A stretch of DNA of 64,000 nt, from positions 7,545,001 to 7,609,000 of the forward strand of contig NZ_CP165734.1 of the NCBI RefSeq assembly GCF_041200145.1, written 5' to 3'. Positions 46,366-56,743 of this stretch are shown piece after piece (the first letter of the stretch is position 1; every line of letters starts with the position of its first letter). This DNA comes from Bradyrhizobium sp. LLZ17 (lineage in GTDB: Bacteria > Pseudomonadota > Alphaproteobacteria > Rhizobiales > Xanthobacteraceae). The notes below the pieces were generated by a model. The model saw only the letters and a list, made by a program, of their open reading frames with translations, made no database searches and had not been told where the DNA came from. A program made the translations under genes and the position numbers.

Positions 46366-48093
46366 ATGACCAGGAAGCAATGGTTACTGTCCGGCTTCGT
46401 CGCCTTCACCTGCATCGCCTCGACCGCCGCTGTTGCGGGCCCGATCGAGAGCTATTCTCCGGTGACCGCGCAGCGCCTGGAGAATCCGGAACCCGGCAAC
46501 TGGATGCTCTACCGCCGCACCTATGACGGGCAGGGCTACAGCCCGCTCGACCAGATCAACACCACCAACGTCAAGGATCTCACGCCGGTCTGGACGTTCG
46601 CCACCGGGGTCGTCGAAGGCCACGAGGCGCCGCCGATCGTCAATAACGGCGTGATGTTCGTGGCGACCCCGATGGGGCAGGTGATCGCGCTGAACGCGAA
46701 AACCGGTGACGAATATTGGCGCTACAAGCGGCAGCTCCCGGACGACCTTTTTCAGTTGCATCCGACCAGCCGCGGTGTCGGCCTGTGGGAGGACAAGCTC
46801 TACCTCGCCACCACTGACGACCATGTCGTCGCGCTCGATGCCAAGACCGGCAAGGTGGTGTGGGACACCAAGGTGCAGGACTACAAGAAGGGCCAGTACA
46901 TGACCCTGATGCCGCTCGTCGTCGATGGCAAGGTCATCGTCGGCGGTTCCGGAGGCGAGTTCGGCGTGCGCGGTTATGTTGCCTCCTACGATGCCAACGA
47001 CGGTAAGGAATTGTGGCGGACCTTCACCATCCCCGGCGAGGGCGAGCCCGGTCACGATACCTGGCAGGGCGAGGACTGGAAGAATGGCGGCGGCTCGGCC
47101 TGGATGACCGGCACCTACGACAAGGATACCAAGACGATCTATTGGGGCGTCGGCAACGCCGCGCCGTGGCCCGGCGAAATGCACCCCGGCGATAATCTCT
47201 ATACCTCCTCGGTGCTCGCGCTCGACCCAGGCAACGGCAAGATCAAGACCTATCACCAGTACCACCAGAACGATTCCTGGGACTGGGACGAGGTCGACGC
47301 ACCGATGCTGGTGGATTTGCAACGCGATGGCCGCAGCATCAAGAGTCTGATCCACCCCGGACGCGATGCGATCTTCTGGATTCTCGAACGCACGCCGACC
47401 AAGATCAATTACATCGCCGGCTGGCCGTTCGTGTCGACTGACGTCTGGAAGGGTATCGACGCCGAGAGCGGCAAGCCGATCCTCGATCCCGCACACAAGC
47501 CGGTGGTCGGCAAGCGCGTCGAATTCTGTCCGTCACTGTGGGGCGGCAAGGACTGGCCGTCGGCGGCCTATAGCCAGAAGACAGGTCTCGTCTATGTGCC
47601 CGCGAACGAGAACTTCTGTGGCGGCTTCACCGGTGAGAAGATTCCGCTCAAGCCCGGCGAACTCTGGCTCGGCACCAAGCCGGAGGATATCGGGCTGAAG
47701 ACCAAGCCGGGCGCCGACCATTTCGGCGAGCTCCAGGCCTGGGATCCCGCGACGGGCAAAAAGGTGTGGCAGCACAACTTCCCGAAGTCGCAGCTGTTCG
47801 GCTCGGTGACGGCGACCGCGGGCGATCTCATCTTCGCCGGCGGCACCAACGATCGCAACTTCCGCGCCTTCAACGCCAAGACAGGCGAAGTGTTGTGGGA
47901 GCAGAAGACCAACTCCGGCATCATGGGCATGCCGGTCTCTTATGAGATCGACGGCACGCAATACATCGCGATCCAGTCCGGCTGGGGCGTGGACGCGCAG
48001 CGTATCCAGGACGCGCTCGCGACCAACAATATCGGGATCGAGTCCAACGTGCCGCAAGGCGGCGTGGTCTGGGTGTTCGCGCTGAAGAAATAA
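46366..48093 (+). CDS. PQQ-dependent alcohol dehydrogenase with lanthanide signature
   Basis: ATG 46366 gives 575 residues with a Sec signal peptide (MTRKQWLLSGFVAFTCIAST). The eight-bladed propeller W-motifs are present (DAKTGKVVWDTK, DANDGKELWR). Metal ligands are Glu198 (GSGGEFGVRG), Asn264 (GVGNAAP) and Asp306. Asp308 lies two residues downstream (SWDWDEVD), the extra Asp of lanthanide-dependent enzymes. The adjacent-cysteine pair found in methanol dehydrogenases is absent (QLHPTSRGVG). It should oxidise an alcohol in the periplasm with PQQ and a lanthanide. Partner cytochrome is not adjacent; the Rieske gene is. Confidence 0.85.
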   Translation: MTRKQWLLSGFVAFTCIASTAAVAGPIESYSPVTAQRLENPEPGNWMLYRRTYDGQGYSPLDQINTTNVKDLTPVWTFATGVVEGHEAPPIVNNGVMFVATPMGQVIALNAKTGDEYWRYKRQLPDDLFQLHPTSRGVGLWEDKLYLATTDDHVVALDAKTGKVVWDTKVQDYKKGQYMTLMPLVVDGKVIVGGSGGEFGVRGYVASYDANDGKELWRTFTIPGEGEPGHDTWQGEDWKNGGGSAWMTGTYDKDTKTIYWGVGNAAPWPGEMHPGDNLYTSSVLALDPGNGKIKTYHQYHQNDSWDWDEVDAPMLVDLQRDGRSIKSLIHPGRDAIFWILERTPTKINYIAGWPFVSTDVWKGIDAESGKPILDPAHKPVVGKRVEFCPSLWGGKDWPSAAYSQKTGLVYVPANENFCGGFTGEKIPLKPGELWLGTKPEDIGLKTKPGADHFGELQAWDPATGKKVWQHNFPKSQLFGSVTATAGDLIFAGGTNDRNFRAFNAKTGEVLWEQKTNSGIMGMPVSYEIDGTQYIAIQSGWGVDAQRIQDALATNNIGIESNVPQGGVVWVFALKK

Positions 48094-48207
48094 GCTCCGC
48101 GGCGGATCGAAAAAGGCGGAGCGGGGGCGAGCAAATGCGGCGGACGGCAACGTCCGCCGCATTTTTGCGTGTGCCTCGTCATAAGTTCGACGCTCGCGCC
48201 ACGAACT

Positions 48208-48291
48208 CGTCATGCCCGGGTTTATCCCGGGCATCCACGTTCTTTGCACCCGTGCAGATCGTGGATGCCCGGGATAAACCCGGGCATGACG
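48208..48291. repeat. Large intergenic inverted repeat (32-bp arms)
   Basis: Arms 48208-48239 and 48260-48291 are perfect reverse complements with a 20-base loop. Each arm itself contains a small palindrome around CCCGGG. It lies between two convergent gene ends, so it can act as a bidirectional terminator. It looks like a dispersed rhizobial palindromic element of the REP/BIME kind. Confidence 0.9.
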
Positions 48292-48316
48292 AAATCGGGA
48301 CCTGAGCGCGCCAGAT

Positions 48317-48577
48317 CTATTTGCCCTCGCGTTCGACCTTGTCTCTCGCCTTCTGGTTCATCTCGCGAACCTTCGGATCCGGACTGGTCTGCCCCGTCGT
48401 CTGCGTCGTCGAGGCAGGCGGAGCGTTGGCGTTGGGGAGCGAGTTCTGGTCTGGTGCTGCGGGGCGCGTCGCCGTGGTCGGCGGGGTCGCGCTGCCTTGT
48501 GCGTACGCGCTCGCGACGGCAAAGGAGAAGGCGCCCGACAGCACCAAGACCGCGAGCGCCTTTGAGATGTTGGTCAT
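48317..48577 (-). CDS. Small secreted Pro/Thr-rich protein, 86 residues
   Basis: The precursor starts [20 protein letters not shown] with a Sec signal ending near SAYAQ. The mature part is low-complexity, rich in Ala, Pro, Thr, Asn and Gln, and ends with a charged helix ([16 protein letters not shown]). No domain is recognised. An exact EcfG promoter lies 27 bases upstream, so it is likely a stress-induced envelope protein. It is transcribed towards the large inverted repeat. Confidence 0.72.
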   Translation of the reverse strand: MTNISKALAVLVLSGAFSFAVASAYAQGSATPPTTATRPAAPDQNSLPNANAPPASTTQTTGQTSPDPKVREMNQKARDKVEREGK

Positions 48578-48603
48578 CGATCTGCTCCTGTGAGATCGAT
48601 GGA

Positions 48604-48629
48604 AACGGCGCGACGCCGCTTAATGTTCC
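48604..48629 (-). promoter_or_regulatory. EcfG-type promoter of the small secreted protein gene
   Basis: Minus strand: GGAAC (48629-48625), 17 bases, CGTT (48607-48604). Exact consensus, 27 bases before ATG 48577. Confidence 0.72.
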
Positions 48630-48633
48630 CGCC

Positions 48634-50946
48634 TCATGCCTCCAATTGCTTCCCGATCGGAAGCGCGCGGATGCGCTTTCCGGTCGCCGCGAAGATCGCA
48701 TTCATCAGCGCAGGCGCGAACGGCGGCACGCCGGGCTCGCCGACGCCGCTGGGCGGCGTGTCGGGTCCGGGCGGGACGATGTAGACGTTGGTCACCAGCG
48801 GCGATTCATCGATCCTGATGACCTGGAAGTCGTCAAAGTTCTTCTGCTCCACCTTGCCGTCCTTGAAGGTGACCGCGCCGTATTTGGCGAGGCTCAGCCC
48901 CATGATCGCCGCGCCTTCGATCTGGGAGGTGATGCGCTCGGGATTGACATAGGTGCCGCAATCAATCGCGGTATCAACCCGCGGCACTGTCAGCTTGCCC
49001 TTGTCGTCGACAGCGACCTCGACGATGGTGGCGATGTAGCTGACGAAGCTGCGGTGCACGGCGATGCCGAGGCCGTGACCCTTGGGCACCTGACGTCCCC
49101 ATTCGCCCTTATCGGCGACCAGCTCGACCACCTTGCGCAGGCGCGCGGTGTCGATCGGATAGCTGTCATAGGGCTCGCCATAGTTCCAGAGGTCCTTCAC
49201 CGCCGGCTTGACGATGCGCGGACTTCCGATCAGCGCGAGCAGCGTCTCCTTCTGGTCGCGCCCGGTCGCTTGCGCGATCTCGCCGACCATCGATTGCACG
49301 GCGAACGCGCGCGGGATATTGGAGACCGAGCGGAACCAGCCGATACGGGTGTGCGCGGCCGCTTCCGGGTTCTCGCAAGAGACATTGGCGATCTCGAACG
49401 GCATGTCGACGAGGCCCATGCCGAGTTCGAAAGACGCCTGATGCACCGTTCCGGCCGCAAACGTCGAGGCGATGCTGGGCGCCACGCTGCGGTGGCGCCA
49501 GGCAATCACCTTGCCGTCCTTGTCCAGACCCGCCTCGATCCGCTCGACCGAGACGGTGTGCAGGAAGTCGTGATGGAGGTCGTCCTCACGTGTCCATTGC
49601 ACCTTGACGGGGACGCCGAGTTCCTTGGACAGGAGCGCGGCTTCTAGCGCGAAGTCGCATTTCGACTTGCGGCCGAAGCCGCCGCCGAGCAGCGTGACGT
49701 TGACCGTGACGTTCTGCTCGGGAATGCCGAGCGTCTTGGCGACGTCCTCGCGGGTGCCGCCCGGGCTCTGCACCGGCGCCCATATCTCGGCCTTGTCGCC
49801 TTTGACATCGGCGACCGCCACCGGCGGCTCCATGCTGACATGGGCGAGATGGGGGATGTAGTACTCGCCGACGATCACCTTGTCGGCGCTCTTCAGGGCG
49901 GCATCCGCATCGCCCTCCTTGCGCACGACGAGACCCGGTTTGCGCGAGGCCTCTTCGAGCTCCTTCCGGTAGGCCACCGAGTCATATTTGCCGTTCGCCC
50001 CATCGTCCCAAACGAGCTTCAGGGCATCGCGGCCCTTGATCGCCGCACCGGTATTGCGTGCAATCACGGCGACGCCGCCAAGCGGCTGGAATTTCGACGG
50101 CCAGGGCCAGCCGCGCACTTCCATCACCTTCTCGACCCCGGAGACCTTCATCGCCTCAGCCGGATCGAACGAGACCAGTTTACCGCCGGTGACCGGCGGC
50201 CGCGCGATCACGGCGTATTTCATGCCGGGCAGGCGCACGTCGGCGCCGTAGCCTGCCTTGCCGGTGGTGATGTCGTGGAGATCGACGATGCCGATCTGGC
50301 CCTTGGTCAGGTAGCGGAAGTCCTTGGGGTCCTTCAGCTTGAGACCTTCGATGCTCGGCACCGATTCCTTGGCCGCGTCCGCGGCGAGCTCGCCGAAGCC
50401 GAGCTTGCGCCCGCTGGCGCTGTGGACCACCTCGTGGCTGACGGCCTTGACCTCGGTTGCCGGCACGGCCCAGCGCTTGGCTGCGGCCTGTTCCAGCATC
50501 GTGCGGGCAGATGCGCCGATCTGGCGCATCGGGATCAGATAGTGCCGCGTGCTGCGGGAGCCGTCGGTGTCCTGGTTGCCGAACTTGACTTCGTCGCCAT
50601 GGGCCTGCTGGACCTTCACCTTCGACCAGTCAGCTTCCATCTCCTCGGCCACGATCAGCGGCAGGCTGGTGCGCACGCCGGTGCCCATCTCGGCGCGGTG
50701 TGCGACGATGGTGACGGTACCGTCGGGCGCGACCGCGACGAACACGCGCGGATCGACCACGACGCCATGAGGCATCTTTCCGGCGCCGGTCTCATAGGCA
50801 AAGGCCTGGCGCGACATCACGGGCGCGGCGAGCACGAAGCCGCCGGTGATGCCGAGCCCTTTCAGGATACTGCGGCGCGAGATTTTCTCGACCTTGACGT
50901 GCTTTTCGAAGCCGCGAAGCTTCCGGGGATTGTCGATGAAATTCAT
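48634..50946 (-). CDS. Molybdenum hydroxylase large subunit (IorB/aldehyde-oxidase type)
   Basis: ATG 50946 gives 770 residues, beginning two bases after the small-subunit stop. A Tat-like signal ([20 protein letters not shown]) points to export. The molybdopterin-binding subunit features are [40 protein letters not shown], and the C-terminal Glu region [20 protein letters not shown]. This is the isoquinoline-1-oxidoreductase/aldehyde dehydrogenase branch of the xanthine oxidase family. It would oxidise an aldehyde or N-heterocycle in the periplasm with electrons leaving through the small subunit. Next to PQQ dehydrogenases it may oxidise the aldehyde products. Confidence 0.85.
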   Translation of the reverse strand: MNFIDNPRKLRGFEKHVKVEKISRRSILKGLGITGGFVLAAPVMSRQAFAYETGAGKMPHGVVVDPRVFVAVAPDGTVTIVAHRAEMGTGVRTSLPLIVAEEMEADWSKVKVQQAHGDEVKFGNQDTDGSRSTRHYLIPMRQIGASARTMLEQAAAKRWAVPATEVKAVSHEVVHSASGRKLGFGELAADAAKESVPSIEGLKLKDPKDFRYLTKGQIGIVDLHDITTGKAGYGADVRLPGMKYAVIARPPVTGGKLVSFDPAEAMKVSGVEKVMEVRGWPWPSKFQPLGGVAVIARNTGAAIKGRDALKLVWDDGANGKYDSVAYRKELEEASRKPGLVVRKEGDADAALKSADKVIVGEYYIPHLAHVSMEPPVAVADVKGDKAEIWAPVQSPGGTREDVAKTLGIPEQNVTVNVTLLGGGFGRKSKCDFALEAALLSKELGVPVKVQWTREDDLHHDFLHTVSVERIEAGLDKDGKVIAWRHRSVAPSIASTFAAGTVHQASFELGMGLVDMPFEIANVSCENPEAAAHTRIGWFRSVSNIPRAFAVQSMVGEIAQATGRDQKETLLALIGSPRIVKPAVKDLWNYGEPYDSYPIDTARLRKVVELVADKGEWGRQVPKGHGLGIAVHRSFVSYIATIVEVAVDDKGKLTVPRVDTAIDCGTYVNPERITSQIEGAAIMGLSLAKYGAVTFKDGKVEQKNFDDFQVIRIDESPLVTNVYIVPPGPDTPPSGVGEPGVPPFAPALMNAIFAATGKRIRALPIGKQLEA

Positions 50947-50947
50947 G

Positions 50948-51400
50948 TCACACTCCCGTCGATGCGAGATGGACTGCGTTCTCGATGCGTTGGTAGCAGC
51001 CACAGCGGCAGATATTGCCGGACATCGTCTCGCGAATCTGGTCGTGCGACGGCTTTGGATTGTCCATCAACAATGCCGCCGCCTGCATGATCTGTCCGGC
51101 CTGGCAGAAGCCGCATTGCGGGACGTTGACCTGACGCCAGGCCTTCTGGACCGGATGATCGCCGGTCGGATGCAGCCCCTCGATCGTGGTGACCTCGCGT
51201 CCGGCGACGTCATTGATCGATGTGATGCAGGAGCGCACGGCTTCCTTGTCGACGATGACCGTGCAGGCGCCGCACAGGGCCTGGCCACAGCCGAACTTGG
51301 TGCCGGTCAGCCCGGCCTCGTCACGCAGGAACCAGAGTAGCGGGAGGTCCGGGTCGCCATCCCAGCTCTGTTCCTGGCCGTTGATCTTCACCTTGATCAT
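50948..51400 (-). CDS. Molybdenum hydroxylase [2Fe-2S] small subunit
   Basis: ATG 51400 (MIKVKINGQEQSWDGDPDLP) gives 150 residues. The plant-ferredoxin-like cluster cysteines are in GTKFGCGQALCGACTV and the following SC of VRSCIT. The second cluster cysteines are in PQCGFCQAGQIMQA and NICRCGCYQRIENAV. This is the usual IorA/CoxS arrangement. It transfers electrons from the molybdenum subunit encoded directly downstream. It carries no signal of its own, so it would be exported together with the Tat-signalled large subunit. Confidence 0.9.
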   Translation of the reverse strand: MIKVKINGQEQSWDGDPDLPLLWFLRDEAGLTGTKFGCGQALCGACTVIVDKEAVRSCITSINDVAGREVTTIEGLHPTGDHPVQKAWRQVNVPQCGFCQAGQIMQAAALLMDNPKPSHDQIRETMSGNICRCGCYQRIENAVHLASTGV

Positions 51401-52055
51401 GATCGTCCCTCGCTCTTCATAAGCTTTGCCGATTTTGGAATAGCCGACCTCGGTCGGCGCCATGGTCCCTGCATCATCGCAACCGCGTCCGAGCCCGTTA
51501 TCCCGCGCGGGCAAATCCCGGCAGGGGGCATGAAGGGTGATCGCGATGTTCGGATGTGCTCGATACCTCCCGTGTTGTTCTTAATTGATTGAACTTCGCG
51601 CGGCATCGTCACGGCGCGACCGTAGCAGAGATCGGGCCACCCCGGCATTCACAGCCGGTTGTCCTTGACGTGAACAGATTGCATCCGGGGTTTGTCAAAA
51701 GCAGGGCGCGGCAACACGTCACGCGTCCTGTGCGACTACAAAATTGTAATCGAGGTGAAAAAGCTTCGTCCGGCAGAGTGACTGCACGGACGAAGCAGGA
51801 TGCCTCAGTCGAGGGAGGGAGAATCGCAGGACCCGCGGACTTCAAGGACAAAGTTCAGGGCATTGCGACGTCATTGAGAGACCAGGACTGAGACCCGAAG
51901 GCCCGCGAGCCAAGCACCACCACACGCAAAATGCAGTGGCGGCGACATCGCCGCGATCAACCGCCCGCGGTCATCTGCGCGATACGCTCGTCCGCTCGCC
52001 GGCGGTGGTCACTACCGGCGAGCTGATGGGGCCTAGCGGAGTCTGGCGGCCTTGT
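51401..52055. other. 655-base gap with an inverted repeat
   Basis: No gene is supported here. An inverted repeat, GCTTCGTCCG (51763-51772) and CGGACGAAGC (51787-51796), makes a 10-bp stem with a 14-base loop. A short TACAA-AA-TTGTA dyad lies at about 51738. These may be regulatory or terminator-like. The gap also carries the promoter of the molybdenum hydroxylase. Confidence 0.5.
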
Positions 52056-52618
52056 TCAGGCGGCTTTGGCTTTCGCTACGTGGGTCGCGATCGCGTCCAT
52101 CAGCGCCGGCGACAGGCAATCATAGGGCTCGAGCCCGATCTCCTTCAGGCGGGAACGGATGCCGGCCATCTGCTCCGGCTTCACGCCCGATTCGATCACC
52201 GACGAGACGAAGGCGGCGAATTGTGGTGCCTGGGAGCCCTGCTCCTGGAACAGCTCCGGATGGATGAAGTCGAGCCCGTAGAACGGATGATTCTTGTTCT
52301 CGATCCGGCCATACAGTGTGTGCCGCAGGCCTTGCAGGCGTGACGCTGGATCGCCGCGGAAGCATCGACGATCTGGAGCTTGTCGCCGTTCTCGAGCACG
52401 GTGACGTTCTGGCGCGGCACCACCGCGACGACAGAGAAATTCGCGCCCTGCGGCTTCCAGCACTTGGTGCAGCCGCAGGCGTGATTGTGGGCGACGTCGC
52501 CCTTGACGGCGACCTTGACCGGGCGGTCGCTGCATTTGCAGACCAGCGTGCCGCCGGCAAAGTGGCCGGTGCCTTGCTTGATGCCGTTGTCGATCGAGGG
52601 GTGGAGTGCAACAGTCAT
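52056..52618 (-). CDS. gfa: S-(hydroxymethyl)glutathione synthase (one frameshift)
   Basis: ATG 52618 ([20 protein letters not shown]) starts the GFA fold. Zinc cysteines are in [26 protein letters not shown] and HACKACGTH. The frame breaks near 52318; one added base joins CGTH to [14 protein letters not shown], giving the usual C-terminal half ([20 protein letters not shown]) and 187 residues, the normal Gfa length. It speeds the addition of formaldehyde to glutathione, feeding FrmA encoded 33 bases upstream. A single missing base is more likely an error than gene decay. Confidence 0.82.
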
Positions 52619-52651
52619 GGGTCGATCCTCCTTGGGTGTGACGCTTGCGAG

Positions 52652-53761
52652 CTAGAACACGACGACAGAACGGATAGACTTACCCTCGTGCATCAGGTCG
52701 AAGCCCTTGTTGATGTCTTCGAGCTTGAGCGTGTGGGTAATCATCGGATCGATCTGGATCTTTCCGTTCATGTACCAGTCGACGATCTTCGGCACGTCGG
52801 TGCGGCCGCGCGCACCGCCGAAGGCAGTTCCGCGCCAGTTGCGGCCGGTAACGAGCTGGAACGGACGGGTGGCGATCTCCTTGCCGGATTCCGCAACGCC
52901 GATGATGATCGAGGTGCCCCAGCCGCGATGACAGGCTTCCAACGCCTGGCGCATCACATTGGTGTTGCCGGTGCAGTCGAACGTGTAGTCGGCGCCGCCA
53001 TCGGTAAGGTTGACGAGATGCGGAACGATGTCGCCGGTGATCTTCTTGGGATTGACGAAAGCCGTCATGCCGAACCTTCGGCCCCATTCCTCCTTGGAGT
53101 CGTTGATGTCGACGCCGATGATCTTGTCGGCGCCGGCCATCTTGGCGCCCTGGATGACATTGAGCCCGATGCCGCCGAGGCCGAACACGATGACGTTGGA
53201 GCCCGGCTCGACCTTCGCGGTGTTGACCACGGCGCCGACGCCGGTGGTGACGCCGCAGCCGATGTAGCAGCTCTTGTCGAAGGGCGCGTCCTCGCGGATC
53301 TTCGCCACCGCGATCTCCGGCAGCACCGTGAAGTTCGAGAAGGTCGAGCAGCCCATATAATGGTAGACCGGCTTGCCGTTGTAGGAGAAGCGGCTGGTGC
53401 CGTCGGGCATCACGCCCTTGCCTTGCGTCGCGCGGATCGCGGTGCAGAGATTGGTCTTCCGGCTCAGGCAGCTTTTGCACTGCCGGCATTCCGGCGTGTA
53501 GAGCGGAATGACGTGATCGCCCGGCTTCACCGAGGTCACGCCGGCGCCGATCTCACGGATGATGCCGGCGCCCTCGTGGCCCAAGATCGACGGGAAGATT
53601 CCCTCGCTGTCGAAGCCGTCGAGCGTGTAGGCATCGGTATGGCAGATGCCGGTCGCCTTGATCTCGACCAGGACTTCGCCGGCCTTCGGTCCTTCCAGAT
53701 CGACTTCGACGATCTCGAGCGGCTTCTTGGCTTCGAAAGCGACGGCGGCACGTGTCTTCAT
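52652..53761 (-). CDS. frmA: S-(hydroxymethyl)glutathione dehydrogenase (class III ADH)
   Basis: The 369-residue medium-chain dehydrogenase starts [20 protein letters not shown]. Catalytic zinc ligands are in [14 protein letters not shown] with [12 protein letters not shown], and structural zinc cysteines are in [55 protein letters not shown] and the C-terminal SIRSVVVF are class III hallmarks. It oxidises S-hydroxymethylglutathione to S-formylglutathione with NAD. It sits between xoxG and gfa in one minus-strand unit. Confidence 0.93.
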   Translation of the reverse strand: MKTRAAVAFEAKKPLEIVEVDLEGPKAGEVLVEIKATGICHTDAYTLDGFDSEGIFPSILGHEGAGIIREIGAGVTSVKPGDHVIPLYTPECRQCKSCLSRKTNLCTAIRATQGKGVMPDGTSRFSYNGKPVYHYMGCSTFSNFTVLPEIAVAKIREDAPFDKSCYIGCGVTTGVGAVVNTAKVEPGSNVIVFGLGGIGLNVIQGAKMAGADKIIGVDINDSKEEWGRRFGMTAFVNPKKITGDIVPHLVNLTDGGADYTFDCTGNTNVMRQALEACHRGWGTSIIIGVAESGKEIATRPFQLVTGRNWRGTAFGGARGRTDVPKIVDWYMNGKIQIDPMITHTLKLEDINKGFDLMHEGKSIRSVVVF

Positions 53762-53820
53762 CGTAAACTCCTCAAATTCTCCTGGACGCCAGACTTAAGT
53801 CTCGGCCGGACCCCAAACGT

Positions 53821-54341
53821 TCACTTCCTGCCCATGCACGATCTTCGTTCTTGGTATAGGCGTCGTTCTTGTCGTCATGCTTGCCGGGACGGGCGCGACC
53901 CCAGGCCTCGTTGGAGCGGGCGCGCAGGTAGATGTAGAGATCGTCCATGTAGCAAGCGACGTTCGGATTATCGCCGAAAGCCGGCATCACGTTCTCCTGC
54001 GCGGTCGAGATGTTCTTGCGACCGGAGGCTACGACGCCGAGGAAATCGGCGTAGTTCATGGTCTTGAGCGAATCCTTCAGCGCCGGCGCATAGGTTGAGC
54101 CCATTCCGTCGGGGCCATGGCAGACATGGCAGTCCGAGTGATAGCGGCGATATCCGGAATAGGTGTACCAGTCCACTGTGCCATCGGCCGAGATCTTGTA
54201 AGTCGGGTTACCCTCCTTATCGAGCCATTCCCCGGTTTCGTTCTGCTTGACGGCGGTCGGGTCACCCGACCCGTCCGCGATGGCAATTCCTCCGGACGCA
54301 ACGAAGAACATCGCGGCAATGACAGAGCAGAATTTGCGCAA
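53821..54341 (-). CDS. xoxG: Cytochrome c XoxG, electron acceptor of XoxF (one frameshift)
   Basis: ATG 54341 (MRKFCSVIAAMFFVASGGIA) encodes a signal peptide. Haem c binds at CHVCH (residues 71-75) in SDCHVCHGPDGMG, and the axial Met is likely in ENVMPAFGDNPNVACY. The reading frame shifts near 53843; restoring one base ends the protein with NED-x-CMGRK and a TGA at 53821, typical for XoxG, giving about 173 residues. Without correction a foreign tail is read to 53772. It takes electrons from XoxF in the periplasm. Confidence 0.82.
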
Positions 54342-54421
54342 GAGATTTTCCTCGTGGCGTTCGGTGGAGACGAGCCGGCGCGTGGAGTTGATCCACGCGC
54401 CGGAGCGATACGGAGTTGAGG

Positions 54422-56225
54422 TTAGTTGGTCGGCAGCGAGAACACGGTCAGCGTGCCGCCGAGCGCCGTGTAGTTGCTGAGCGCCGCATAACCACCGACT
54501 GCGCCAAGGCCCGCGGTCGGATCGGTCAGGCCCGCTGCCAAACCGATGCCGGCCCAGCCGCCCACGCCGGAGAGCACCGCGACGTACTGCTTGCCGCCGT
54601 TCTCATAGGTGGTGACGTTGCCGATGATCCCGGAAGGTCTTGAACTTGTAGAGCTCCTTGCCGGTCTTGGCGTCGACCGCCTTCAGGTAGCCTTCGAGCG
54701 TGCCGTAGAACACCACGCCGCCGGCGGTTGCGAGCGCACCCGACCAGACCGAGAACTGCTCCTTGTTCGACCACACGATCTTGCCGGTCTTGCCGTCCCA
54801 GGCGATGAAGTTACCCATATTGGTATCGCCCTGCGGCGGATACATCGAGAGCGTCGCGCCTACATAGGGCTGACCCGCGGTGTAGCTTACCTTGAACGGT
54901 TCGTAGTCCATGCAGACGTGGTTGGTCGGGACGTAGAACAGCTGCGTGTCCGGCGAGTAGGCTGCCGGCTGCTCGTCCTTGGTGCCGAGCGCGGCCGGGC
55001 AGATGCCCTTCACGTTGTGGTCCTCGCCCGCCTTGTCGGTCGAAGCGGCGTCGAGCACCTTCGGACGGCCGTAGGTGGCCGAGTTCTTGTCCATGTCGAC
55101 GCCGGAGGTCCAGTTCACCTTCGGATCGTACTTCTCGGCGACCAGCAATTCGCCGGTGGCGCGATCGAGCGTATAGCCGAGGCCGTTACGATCGAAATGC
55201 GTCAACAGCTTGCGCGGCTGGCCGTTGATCTGCTGGTCCGAGAGGATCATCTCGTTGACGCCGTCATAGTCCCATTCGTCATGGGGCGTCATCTGGTAGA
55301 CCCACTTGGCCACGCCGGTGTCCGGATTGCGCGCCCAGATGGTCATCGACCATTTGTTGTCGCCGGGCCGCTGCTTCGGGTTCCAGGTCGAGGGATTGCC
55401 GGACCCGTAGTAGACGAGATTGAGTTCTGGATCGTAGGAGATCCAGCCCCACGTGGCGCCGCCGCCGATCTTCCACTGATCGCCTTGCCAGGTCTTGAGG
55501 CTGGAGTCCTTACCGATCGGCTTGCCGAGCGCGGTGGTCTTGTCGTCGACCAGGATCTGGTTGTCCGGGCCTTCCGAATAACCGCGCCAGACCTCCTTGC
55601 CGGTCTTGATGTCGTAGGCGGTCATGTGGGCCTGAACGCCGAACTCGCCGCCGGAAATGCCGACCAGCACCTTGTCCTTGATGACCATCGGCGCGGACGT
55701 ACCTGTCTCGCCCTTGCTGGGATCGCCGTTCTTCGCGGACCAAGCAACCTGACCGGTCTTGGCGTCGAGCGCGACAAGGGTGGTGTCAGCCTGATGCAGG
55801 AAGATCTTTCCGTCGCCGTACGACAGGCCGCGGTTGACGGTATCGCAGCACATCACCGGGATGACGTTCGGGTCCTGCTTCGGCTCGTACCTCCAGACGA
55901 TCTTGTTCTCCTGCGAAAGGTCAATGGCGTAGACCTTGTTCGGGAACGGTGTGTGGACGTACATCATGTTGCCGACGATCAGCGGGCCACCCTCATGGCC
56001 GCGCAGCACGCCGGTCGAGAAGGTCCAGGCCACCTGCAGCTTGCCGACATTTTGTGCATTGATCTGATTCAGCTTGGAATAGCGGGTATTGGCATAGTCG
56101 CCCGTCGGCATCACCCAGTCTTTCGGGTTCTGCGACATCTTGATCAACTCGTCATTGGCTGACGCGCTTCCGACGGCGAGAGCCGCTGCGGAGCCAAGAA
56201 ATGTCGCCAGTAGCACCTTGCGCAT
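54422..56225 (-). CDS. xoxF: Lanthanide-dependent methanol dehydrogenase XoxF (one frameshift near C-terminus)
   Basis: ATG 56225 ([20 protein letters not shown]) starts with a signal peptide. The adjacent cysteines are Cys126-Cys127 ([10 protein letters not shown]). Metal ligands include Glu194 ([10 protein letters not shown]) and Asp319, and Asp321 (EWDYDGVN) is the extra lanthanide Asp. Near 54637 the frame shifts after ELYKFKT. Adding two bases (or removing one) restores [20 protein letters not shown] through to the C-terminal LTVFSLPTN and TAA at 54422, giving 601 residues as in XoxF5. It oxidises methanol, possibly to formaldehyde or formate, and leads the xoxF-xoxG-frmA-gfa unit. Confidence 0.9.
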
Positions 56226-56743
56226 AGTCGTTCCTCCGTTGGATTTCGTTTTATTGATTCCGAAGCGTTGCTTGATCGCCGGGCTTCTCGTCCAGCGTCT
56301 GCTCGTGCAGGGCGGTCTCGATTGGGACCGGAAACGATGCTGGGGTGTTTTCTCCTCCTGATGAGAGCCGCAGGTCCGCGTGCAGGAGCGGCCCGTCTTC
56401 TTTTTGTTCCTGCCGCAATTCCTAACGAGTTCGTCGTGGGGAAACTTGCCCAAGAGAGAAGCCGGTTTGCTCGACAGCGCACGGACGCAAAAGATTTTGA
56501 TTTTGCAGCAGCGAATTCAGCGGCTTCCGCATCGCACCGCGCGCCGCGCCAGCGCTGATGTTCCACTTGACGGCGCGGCGACTAAGGCGGAGGATTAACT
56601 TTCAAGGGTGGCAACGGAACGATGGCGCACCGTTTCAAAGACCTCCCAAATTTGAGGTAAACGTCACGCAATCTCGGCTGAGGGCTTCGGCAGCGCTGCT
56701 CGCGATTCGTGTCGAACCTCGGATAAAACCAGCGGCTGGATTC
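56226..56743. other. 518-base divergent control region of xoxF and araC-type gene
   Basis: No gene is supported. Promoters for xoxF (minus) and the AraC-family regulator (plus) must lie here. I found no EcfG motif at proper distance (the GGAAC at the xoxF start is too close), and no clear palindrome. Confidence 0.5.

Noticed and set aside
46384..47496. 370-codon minus-strand frame opposite the PQQ dehydrogenase
   Set aside because: Low-complexity shadow of a strongly conserved gene.
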